NCBI GenBank assembly: GCA_902494555.1
Contig: CABUTR010000041.1
Location: 1 to 13,210 of the forward strand
Reading direction: 5' to 3'
Source: an uncultured Collinsella sp.
Lineage (GTDB): Bacteria; Actinomycetota; Coriobacteriia; Coriobacteriales; Coriobacteriaceae
Length of the DNA stretch: 13,210 nt
Position numbers and translations under genes: made by a program. This document shows, in pieces, positions 5,790-11,385 of the stretch; position 1 is the first letter of the stretch; the number at the start of each line of letters is the position of its first letter. The notes under the pieces are model-generated. The model saw only the letters and a program-made list of their open reading frames with translations, did no database searches and was not told the DNA's origin.

Positions 5790-8504
5790 CTACTCGGTAC
5801 GGGCAACCTGGTCGATGCGGTAACCCTCGATCTGGTCGCCGGGCTTGATGTCCTGGAAGTTCTCCAGACCAATGCCGCCCTCGGAACCGCTCTTGAGGCT
5901 CTTGGCCTCGTCCTTGTAGTGGCGCATCGAGGCGATCTTGCCGTTGAAGACCACGATACCGTCGCGCACCAGACGCACGGAATCGGTCGCGGCGATCTCG
6001 CCCTCTTCGACGCGGACACCGGCGGCGATACCGACTTTGGGCACCTTGAAGGTGTCCAGGACGGTCGCGGTACCCGTGGAGACCTCGACCTCGGTGGGCT
6101 TGAGCATGCCGATACGGGCAGCGTCGAGCTCCTCGAGGCACTTGTAGATGACGTCGTAGCAACGGATCTCGACGCCCTCGCGCTCGGCGGCGGAGCGCGC
6201 CTTACCGTCGGGACGGACGCCAAAGCCGATGATGATGGCGTTGGAGGCGTCGGCCAGGACGACGTCGGTCTCGTTGATGGCACCAACGGCGGAGTGGATC
6301 GTGTTGATACGAACCTCGGACTGATCCATCTTGTCGAGCGAGTCCTGAAGGGCCTCGATGGAACCCTGGACGTCGGCCTTGATGATCAGGTTGAGCTCCT
6401 TGACCTCAGCGTCGGCGATGGTCTCGAAGAGGTTCTCGAGCGTGACGTGCTTCACGCGGCTCTGCTCCTCGATACGGGCCTTGAGCGAACGCTCGTCGGC
6501 AAGGGCGCGAGCCTCGCGCTCATCCTCGAACACGCGGAACTCGTCACCGGCGTTGGGCACGGACTGCAGGCCCAGGATCTCGACGGCGTCGGAGGGGCCG
6601 GCCTCGGTGACGGCGCGGCCCTTGGGGTCGAGCATGGCGCGGACGCGGCCATAGGTGAGGCCGGCGACCAGCGTATCGCCCACGTGCAGGGTACCGCGGG
6701 TCACGAGCACGGTAGCGACCGAGCCGCGGCCCTTGTCGAGCTTGGCCTCGAGGACGTTGCCGGAGGCAAAGGTGTCCGGGTTGGCCTTGAGCTCGAGCAC
6801 GTCTGCCTGGAGCAGCACGGTCTCCAGAAGGTCGTCGATACCGATCTTCTGCTTCGCCGAGATGTTGACGAACATGTTCTGTCCGCCCCACTCCTCGGGG
6901 ATGACACCGTACTCGGTGAGCTCCTGGCGCACGCGGTCGGGGTTGGCACCCGGCTTATCGATCTTGTTGACGGCGACGACAATGGGTACGCCGGCAGCCT
7001 TGGCGTGGTTGATCGACTCGACCGTCTGGGGCATGACGCCGTCGTCGGCGGCGACGATCAGGATGACGATGTCGGTCACCTTGGCGCCACGGGCACGCAT
7101 AGCCGTAAAGGTAGCGTGGCCCGGGGTATCGATGAAGGTGATCTTGCGATCGTTGATCATGACCTGCGAAGCGCCGATGGCCTGGGTAATGCCGCCCGCC
7201 TCGCCGGCAGCGACGCCGGTGTGACGGATGGCGTCGAGCAGGCTCGTCTTGCCGTGGTCGACGTGACCCATGACGGTGACGACCGGGGCGCGGGGCTTAA
7301 GGTCGGCGGGATCGTCGTAAAACGAGAAGGTGTTCTCCTCCTCGGGGGTGATGATCTTGATCTGACGGCCAAGGTCGTCGGCAACGAGCTCGACAAGGTC
7401 GTCGGACATGGACTGCGTCATGGTGAGCGGCGTGCCCAGCAGGAACAGGCGCTTGATGATGTCGTTGGCCGGAACGTCGAGCGCTTCGGCGAGCTCCTGG
7501 ACGGTAACGCCCTGGGAGACCTTGATGGCGTCGAGTTCCTCGGGGCTCACGCCCTGGGCCAGCGCCTCCTCAATCTTGCGCTCCTCCTGAGCCTTAGCAG
7601 CCTCGCGCTCGCGCTTCTCCTTGCGCTTCTTGCGGCGACCGGTGGACTCGCGAGAGGCCTCCTCGACGGCGGCGCGGGCCTCCTCGAGCACCTTCTCGCG
7701 GCTGTACTCCTCGGCCTCACGCGCCATGCGGCTGTAGTGGTCCTCATCGTTGCCGTGACCGCCCTTGCGCTTCTTGCCCTTGCCCTGCTTGTCGGGGTTG
7801 GGGAAGTCCATGCCGGCAGCGACGTTGTTGCTGGCGTTGGTGCGATGGCTGTGCGGACGGCTCTCGGAGGCGTTGCGATCGGAGTTGTTGTCGGAGGCGT
7901 TGCGATCGTTACGACGGCCACCGCGACGGTCGTTGTTGCCGCCACGACGGTTGCCGCGCTCGGAGGCGCGCTCGGCCTTGGCCTTCGCCTCGGCGTCCTT
8001 CTTCTCCTTGAGCACGGTCTCCTGTGCGGCGATCTGGTCGAGCAGCGAACGGAAGCGCGAACCGGAGTCGGAAGCGGGAACGGCGCGGCGCTGGGCCTCG
8101 CGGGCAGCCTCCTCCTTCTCGCGGGCAAGGCGCTCCTGCTCGGCCTTCTTCTTGGCCTCGGCCTCGGCGCGGGCGGCCTCCTCGGCAGCCTGGGCGGCGG
8201 CGAACTGGCGGCGCTCCTCCTCGCGTGCCTTCTCGGCGGCGATGCGCTCGCGCTCGGCCTCGGCAGCGCGCGCTGCCTCCTCGGCGGCGGCTGCCTCCTC
8301 CTCGGCCTGCTTGGCGGCCTCGACTTCCTGAGCGCGGGCCTCGATCACCGAGGCGAGCTGCTTGCGGACCATGGCGACGTAGGCGTCCTCCAGGGCGGAG
8401 GAAGCGGACTTAGCGGGAATCTTCATTTCGGCGAGATGACCCATCAGTTCCTTGGAGGTCATGCCGAACTCTTTGGCCAGGGTGGACACACGGACTTTTG
8501 CCAT
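5790..8504 (-). CDS. infB: Translation initiation factor IF-2
   Basis: IF-2 is the GTPase that delivers initiator fMet-tRNA to the 30S subunit and promotes subunit joining. The 904-residue protein begins with an IF2_N module (1-50). A long Ala/Glu/Lys-rich predicted coiled coil follows (~52-180), then an Arg/Asn-rich disordered linker (~182-260) and a second IF2_N-like module (~325-385). The G domain has GHVDHGKT (413-420), GGITQ (437-441), DTPGH (459-463), NKID (513-516) and SAK (549-551). Beta-barrel domains II, C1 and C2 complete it. The C2 motif normally written Glu-Cys-Gly reads E875-G876-G877 here, so the cysteine is absent. The start has AGGTGAAG at 8509-8516. It follows nusA after a 91-nt structured spacer and precedes rbfA by 11 nt. 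Confidence 0.99.
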   Translation of the reverse strand: MAKVRVSTLAKEFGMTSKELMGHLAEMKIPAKSASSALEDAYVAMVRKQLASVIEARAQEVEAAKQAEEEAAAAEEAARAAEAERERIAAEKAREEERRQFAAAQAAEEAARAEAEAKKKAEQERLAREKEEAAREAQRRAVPASDSGSRFRSLLDQIAAQETVLKEKKDAEAKAKAERASERGNRRGGNNDRRGGRRNDRNASDNNSDRNASESRPHSHRTNASNNVAAGMDFPNPDKQGKGKKRKGGHGNDEDHYSRMAREAEEYSREKVLEEARAAVEEASRESTGRRKKRKEKREREAAKAQEERKIEEALAQGVSPEELDAIKVSQGVTVQELAEALDVPANDIIKRLFLLGTPLTMTQSMSDDLVELVADDLGRQIKIITPEEENTFSFYDDPADLKPRAPVVTVMGHVDHGKTSLLDAIRHTGVAAGEAGGITQAIGASQVMINDRKITFIDTPGHATFTAMRARGAKVTDIVILIVAADDGVMPQTVESINHAKAAGVPIVVAVNKIDKPGANPDRVRQELTEYGVIPEEWGGQNMFVNISAKQKIGIDDLLETVLLQADVLELKANPDTFASGNVLEAKLDKGRGSVATVLVTRGTLHVGDTLVAGLTYGRVRAMLDPKGRAVTEAGPSDAVEILGLQSVPNAGDEFRVFEDEREARALADERSLKARIEEQSRVKHVTLENLFETIADAEVKELNLIIKADVQGSIEALQDSLDKMDQSEVRINTIHSAVGAINETDVVLADASNAIIIGFGVRPDGKARSAAEREGVEIRCYDVIYKCLEELDAARIGMLKPTEVEVSTGTATVLDTFKVPKVGIAAGVRVEEGEIAATDSVRLVRDGIVVFNGKIASMRHYKDEAKSLKSGSEGGIGLENFQDIKPGDQIEGYRIDQVARTE
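7864..7908 (-). repeat. Two 18-bp direct repeats inside infB
   Basis: The 18-mer TCGGAGGCGTTGCGATCG (plus-strand reading) occurs at 7864-7881 and again at 7891-7908, a 27-nt period equal to nine codons. It encodes the repeated RNAS(D/E) peptide of the disordered linker of IF-2. The in-frame period suggests internal duplication in a region under weak length constraint. Confidence 0.75.
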
Positions 8505-8525
8505 ATGACTTCACCTACCCTTTCT

Positions 8526-8540
8526 GGCACCTTGGGTGCC
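8526..8540 (-). other. Hairpin just upstream of the infB ribosome-binding site
   Basis: A perfect 6-bp stem (GGCACC / GGTGCC) with a 3-nt loop lies 9 nt upstream of the infB Shine-Dalgarno (8509-8516) in the transcript. Flanking TCT/AGA bases could lengthen the stem with one bulged base. No U-run follows, so it is not an intrinsic terminator. A role in infB translation or mRNA processing is inference. Confidence 0.55.
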
Positions 8541-8565
8541 TAGAGACTGAACGAGCGTGGGAGAT

Positions 8566-8586
8566 GCGCCGGGACCCGCCCGGCGC
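8566..8586 (-). other. GC-rich hairpin after the nusA stop
   Basis: A perfect 8-bp stem (GCGCCGGG / CCCGGCGC) with a 5-nt loop starts 9 nt after the nusA stop codon. The sequence downstream in the transcript (ATCTCCC) has no U-tract, so simple Rho-independent termination is not expected. It could act as a pause site, a 3'-end stabiliser or a processing site. Together with the hairpin at 8526-8540 it fills most of the only sizeable gap between rimP and dnaG. Confidence 0.6.
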
Positions 8587-8595
8587 GACCGCGCG

Positions 8596-9843
8596 CTAGA
8601 TCAGGTCCTCCGCATCATCGAAGGCGTCGGTGTCGTGGACACCGCAGAAACGGGAGCCCGGACGGGCCTGGTTGCGGCACTGGATGCCGTCCTCGGACAC
8701 GTACTCGCAGCGACGGACGTCGTCGTCCTCCTCGTCACCGATCAGATCGGCGGCGGGCTCCTCGTGAACGGGGACGTTCTTGAGAATGTCGGCGGCAAGG
8801 GTCTCAGACTTGATGTCGATGTGCCAGCCGGTCAGACGGGCGGCGAGGCGGGCGTTCTGGCCCTCCTTGCCGATGGCGAGGGACAGCTGGTCGTCGGGCA
8901 CGATGACACCGGCGTAAGCCTTCTCCTCGTCGATGAGGACGCGGGTGACCTTGGCGGGCGACAGGGCGTTGGCGACGTAGACGGCCGGATCGGCATCCCA
9001 CAGGATGACGTCGACGCGCTCGCCACGGAGCTCGCCCACGACGGCGCGGACACGGCTGCCCTTGGGGCCGACGCAGGCGCCCACGGGATCCAGGCGGTCG
9101 TCGAGCGAGTGGACGGCGACCTTGGAGCGCTGGCCGGGCTCGCGGGCGATCGACTTGATCTGGACGGTGCCCTCATAGATCTCGGGCACCTCCTGCTCAA
9201 ACAGACGACGCATGAGCTCGGGATGGGTGCGGGAGATGACGATCGGCGGACGGCTGTGCTCGCCGCGAACCGGCTGCAGGTTGGAGTTGGGGTCGCGGAC
9301 GTCGATGATCACGGCCTTGATGTGCTGGTTGTGCAGATAGCGCTCGCCCATCGGACGCTCGTTGCGCTCGTTCTCGTAACGGCGCTGGTCAAAATGCGGC
9401 AGCTCGGCCTCGACGCCATCGCGGATCTTGACGATCGTGAAGTCGGGCGTGGACTGCAGCACGGTACCGCTGATGAGGTCACCGATACGGCCGGAGAACT
9501 CCTCGTAGATCTGCTCGCGGGCGGAGTTGCGCACGATGGCGTTGATCTCGGCCTTGGCGTGCTGGGCGGCGATGCGGCTCGTGTTCTTGGGGGTGACGTC
9601 GATCTCCTCGAACTCGGTGAAGTTGCCCTCCTCGTCCATGGAATCGTCGATCGGCTCCAGGCGGTAAACGTAAATCTTGCCGGTGGTGCGGTCGATGGTC
9701 ACCTTGGCGCCCCACTCAAGATGCAGGATCTCGGCATAGCTCTTGGCGAGCGACTGCTCCAGGCGGTCGATCAGGTAGAGCTGGTCGATGTGCCTCTCCT
9801 GGCAAAGCTCCATCAGGGCGGACATCATGTCGGATGCTGCCAT
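8596..9843 (-). CDS. nusA: Transcription termination/antitermination factor NusA with a C-terminal Cys3His tail
   Basis: NusA binds RNA polymerase and nascent RNA and controls pausing, termination and antitermination. The 415-residue protein has the N-terminal polymerase-binding domain (1-~122), the S1 domain (~124-197), KH1 with GPKGSR (259-264) and KH2 with GKEGQN (325-330) before TGWHIDIKSE. It lacks the two acidic C-terminal repeats of E. coli NusA. Instead, after an acidic linker, it ends with four potential zinc ligands C379, C389, C400 and H403 spaced C-x9-C-x10-C-x2-H, then an acidic tail. The ATG at 9843 was chosen over the upstream in-frame start (9876) because it follows the rimP stop by one base, has GGAAGGAAAG ahead of it, and fits the family N-terminus. 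Confidence 0.98.
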   Translation of the reverse strand: MAASDMMSALMELCQERHIDQLYLIDRLEQSLAKSYAEILHLEWGAKVTIDRTTGKIYVYRLEPIDDSMDEEGNFTEFEEIDVTPKNTSRIAAQHAKAEINAIVRNSAREQIYEEFSGRIGDLISGTVLQSTPDFTIVKIRDGVEAELPHFDQRRYENERNERPMGERYLHNQHIKAVIIDVRDPNSNLQPVRGEHSRPPIVISRTHPELMRRLFEQEVPEIYEGTVQIKSIAREPGQRSKVAVHSLDDRLDPVGACVGPKGSRVRAVVGELRGERVDVILWDADPAVYVANALSPAKVTRVLIDEEKAYAGVIVPDDQLSLAIGKEGQNARLAARLTGWHIDIKSETLAADILKNVPVHEEPAADLIGDEEDDDVRRCEYVSEDGIQCRNQARPGSRFCGVHDTDAFDDAEDLI

Positions 9844-9844
9844 C

Positions 9845-10339
9845 TTACTTTCCTTCCTTCGCGGGCTTGAAGTCATAGGTGGGCTTCAACTTGCACTTTT
9901 TAACATCAGAGAAATCGAGGGTGACGGACTCGCCGTCCTCGAGCTCGAGGGTCACGTTCGTCTCGGTCGCGGCGGCAATCTTGCCGGAGTACTTGCGACG
10001 GCCCTCGGTGGCGGTGGAGGTGAGCTCGCAGTCCTCGCCCACAAAGCGGGCAAAGTCGCGCGGGCGGCGCAGTGGGCGCGCCATACCCGGGCTCGACACC
10101 TCGAGCGTGTAGCTCGAAGAAATGGGGTCGAGCTCCTCGATCACGTCGCCGACCCACTTGGTATTGGCCGTGACGTCGTTGAGCGACAGGCTCTGACCCT
10201 CGGCACCCTCGATACGCACGCGCACGCAGGGGGCCTTGGTGGCGCCCACGAGCTCAACGTCGACAATATCGACATCGTGCTGGGGAGCGACGGCCTCGAG
10301 CGCGTCGATGATCGCCTGCTCGGTCTTGGTCTTGACCAT
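9845..10339 (-). CDS. rimP: Ribosome maturation factor RimP
   Basis: RimP acts early in 30S assembly and is the usual first gene of nusA-infB operons. The 164-residue product shows an N-terminal alpha/beta domain, the family signature YTLEVSSPGMARPL (77-90) and a C-terminal SH3-like barrel with GKIAAATETNVTLEL (119-133). The ATG at 10339 is preceded by a near-ideal Shine-Dalgarno GGAGGTG (10345-10351) with 5-nt spacing. The open frame reaches upstream to 10666, but that extension would cross the promoter and leader hairpin and looks unlike protein. nusA begins one base after its stop, so the two are almost certainly translated together. Confidence 0.97.
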   Translation of the reverse strand: MVKTKTEQAIIDALEAVAPQHDVDIVDVELVGATKAPCVRVRIEGAEGQSLSLNDVTANTKWVGDVIEELDPISSSYTLEVSSPGMARPLRRPRDFARFVGEDCELTSTATEGRRKYSGKIAAATETNVTLELEDGESVTLDFSDVKKCKLKPTYDFKPAKEGK

Positions 10340-10344
10340 TGCGG

Positions 10345-10351
10345 CACCTCC
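10345..10351 (-). promoter_or_regulatory. Ribosome-binding site of rimP (decides the start)
   Basis: On the minus strand GGAGGTG lies 5 nt before the ATG at 10339. It is only 8 nt downstream of the U-run of the leader hairpin, so folding or termination there would directly affect rimP translation or expression. It rules out the longer upstream start in the same frame. Confidence 0.85.
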
Positions 10352-10359
10352 ATCCATAC

Positions 10360-10392
10360 AAAAAAGAAGCGGGGCCGAAACCCCACTTCTTT
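10360..10392 (-). terminator. Terminator-like hairpin in the rimP leader (possible attenuator)
   Basis: On the minus strand AAAGAAGTGGGG pairs with CCCCGCTTCTTT around a 6-nt loop. This gives a 12-bp stem with one U-G wobble, and the U-run T6 (10365-10360) begins inside the stem. The same position is an A/C mismatch on the plus strand, so the structure suits minus-strand RNA. It lies between the predicted promoter and the rimP ribosome-binding site. No other minus-strand gene lies upstream of it before leuS, which has its own terminator. It therefore looks like a leader terminator that limits entry into the operon. An alternative role is a 5' mRNA stabiliser. Confidence 0.72.
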
Positions 10393-10406
10393 CAATTACA
10401 ACTTCA

Positions 10407-10418
10407 TTTGCAAGCAAA
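10407..10418. promoter_or_regulatory. Short palindrome at the predicted transcription start
   Basis: TTTGC-AA-GCAAA is a 5-bp inverted repeat with a 2-bp centre. It covers the predicted start point of the rimP transcript (around 10409-10411) and touches the last base of the -10 box. It could be an operator half-pair or coincidence. Confidence 0.35.
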
Positions 10419-10446
10419 CTATACCAATACCTGCGAAAACGTGCAA
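10418..10446 (-). promoter_or_regulatory. Sigma-70 type promoter of the rimP-nusA-infB operon
   Basis: The minus strand reads TTGCAC (10446-10441), a 17-bp spacer, then TATAGT (10423-10418). A TG at 10426-10425 makes an extended -10. The start point is expected near 10409-10411, giving a leader of about 70 nt before rimP. A second -35-like TTGACG (10453-10448) lies just upstream but pairs only with a poor -10. It is the best promoter match in the intergenic region and is correctly oriented for the operon. Confidence 0.75.
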
Positions 10447-10467
10447 GCGTCAAAGAAATTCGCAGGT
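10429..10467. promoter_or_regulatory. Inverted repeat bracketing the -35 box (candidate operator)
   Basis: ACCTGCGAA (10429-10437) and its exact complement TTCGCAGGT (10459-10467) form perfect 9-bp arms 21 bp apart. One arm sits between the -35 and -10 boxes, the other upstream of the -35. Arm centres are 30 bp apart, close to three helical turns, so a protein could bind both on one face. The upstream arm lies before the predicted start point, so the pair is unlikely to act as an RNA hairpin in this transcript. Confidence 0.5.
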
Positions 10468-10697
10468 CAGCGCGCCCACAGCTTCTCCACAAGAATAGGA
10501 CAATTAGGCGAGGACTCCTGTGCGGTGCTTCCCAAAAGCCCCAAAACGGGCCATGCGTCCCAGCGCGCCGACCGAATCGGGCCCTATGGGCATTCCGTCC
10601 CTGGGCACACATCGACCAGACTAGAGCTGAGAGGCATTCTGTAGCGAGAAAGCCTGCCGCACGCATTGACCGTACAACCTTCCAGTATCTCTACGGC
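10468..10697. other. Remainder of the divergent intergenic region, no gene seen
   Basis: These 230 nt between the operon promoter and the lipoprotein ribosome-binding site contain no convincing small gene, tRNA or riboswitch. A TTGACC at 10666-10671 is a possible -35, but its best -10 (TATCTC, 14 nt on) would place the start inside the ribosome-binding site. The lipoprotein promoter is therefore unresolved. Long open frames crossing this stretch lack start signals and protein-like composition. Confidence 0.5.
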
Positions 10698-10704
10698 AAG
10701 GAGG
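10698..10704 (+). promoter_or_regulatory. Ribosome-binding site of the lipoprotein gene
   Basis: AAGGAGG, a full match to the Shine-Dalgarno core, lies 4 nt before the ATG at 10709. It fixes the start and supports the gene as real. Confidence 0.85.
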
Positions 10705-10708
10705 CACC

Positions 10709-11281
10709 ATGAAACGCCTAGGCACCCTCTGCACGACCGCGCTCGCCATTGCGGCCTGCTCGTTCGCTCTGACGGGCTGCAGCAACGTCGACGGCAACAC
10801 CGGACCATGCGAGCCGGATCTCGGCAGCTCCAAAGCAATCGAGAAAACGACATCTTCGGAGCGCTTCGACAAAATAGACGAAGATATAGTCGACCCCCAG
10901 GGCTTAGGTCCCGACCCTCAAGAACAGTTCCCCATCGACCTTGAGGCAGACGAGAACGTCCATGTTACCTGCGTGGGCAAGGACACAGATGGCTACGGCG
11001 ACGCCGCGCTCGTCTTTACGGTGTCCAACAACACCGGTGTCGACATGATGTTTGGCGATGTGGACTCCTATGCCTACGTCAACGGCGTGGTCCGCGATGT
11101 GCGCATGCGCCAGCAGGTCGCAGCAGGCGAGGAAACGCGCGCCATGCTCACCTTTGTAGGCACCTTCGACGATCCGGACTTTGACGTGAACAACGACCTC
11201 AACGACATCTACCTCAACATCTGGATGTTCGAAGAGCAGACGGGCACCGTCTACTTTAGGGACCTGGTGCACATTCCGTAG
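10709..11281 (+). CDS. Predicted lipoprotein of unknown function with an Ig-like beta domain
   Basis: The 190-residue product has a Lys/Arg N-terminus, a hydrophobic segment (~7-20) and a lipobox L21-T-G-C24. It should be lipid-anchored on the outer face of the membrane after cleavage before C24. A polar, acidic linker of low complexity (25-~85) follows. A C-terminal domain (~88-190) has alternating hydrophobic residues and VSNNTGVDMMFG, a pattern seen in extracellular Ig-like domains of small Gram-positive lipoproteins (DUF4352/FxLYD-like folds). That family link is inference. No catalytic motif is visible. The gene is alone, divergent from rimP and convergent with leuS, so context gives no function. 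It uses a few ATA and AAA codons that are rare in the neighbours, which hints at a lower expression class. Confidence 0.88.
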   Translation: MKRLGTLCTTALAIAACSFALTGCSNVDGNTGPCEPDLGSSKAIEKTTSSERFDKIDEDIVDPQGLGPDPQEQFPIDLEADENVHVTCVGKDTDGYGDAALVFTVSNNTGVDMMFGDVDSYAYVNGVVRDVRMRQQVAAGEETRAMLTFVGTFDDPDFDVNNDLNDIYLNIWMFEEQTGTVYFRDLVHIP

Positions 11282-11321
11282 CGGGTGACGCTCGGCACAA
11301 GCCAAGCGGGGCATACAACGC

Positions 11322-11361
11322 AAAACGAGGGACGACCCCATCGGATCGCCCCTCGTCTTTT
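11322..11361. terminator. Bidirectional terminator between the lipoprotein gene and leuS
   Basis: An 11-bp stem (ACGAGGG.CGA / TCG.CCCTCGT at 11325-11335 and 11346-11356) with a 10-nt loop is flanked by TTTT on both strands (plus 11358-11361; minus reading of 11325-11322). The one non-Watson-Crick position is a G-U wobble in minus-strand RNA but an A/C mismatch in plus-strand RNA. It is thus best suited to leuS while able to serve both convergent genes. It begins 40 nt after the lipoprotein stop and 24 nt after the leuS stop. Confidence 0.85.
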
Positions 11362-11385
11362 ATGCGTCAGTTATGCTCGCAGTGC

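Noticed and set aside
5779..6162. An N-terminal extension of rbfA inside infB
   Set aside because: The extension is out-of-frame infB sequence rich in Arg. The ATG at 5778 has a good ribosome-binding site and matches the family start.
5919..8543. An 874-codon open frame on the plus strand opposite infB
   Set aside because: It is in codon register with infB, whose high-GC codon use avoids TTA, CTA and TCA and so leaves the antisense frame open. The translation is Gly/Leu/Val-Asp repetitive and has no domain motif, while infB has every family motif.
8505..8595. A small ylxR-like gene between nusA and infB
   Set aside because: The 91-nt gap is too short for the ~90-residue family, and no start with a ribosome-binding site is present other than that of infB.
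8557..9870. A 437-codon open frame on the plus strand opposite nusA
   Set aside because: Same cause: it is in register with nusA, with low-complexity composition and no ribosome-binding site.
10483..10491. A DnaA-box-like TTCTCCACA in the intergenic region
   Set aside because: It mismatches the consensus at a conserved position, is single, and nothing else in the region resembles an origin.
10340..10666. An N-terminal extension of rimP by about 109 residues
   Set aside because: It would run through the promoter, leader hairpin and ribosome-binding site, and the sequence (Arg/Trp-rich) is unlike RimP.
10468..10708. A tRNA or riboswitch upstream of rimP, as metY is in E. coli
   Set aside because: No T-loop, acceptor stem or CCA-like end was found on either strand, and no known riboswitch core was recognised.
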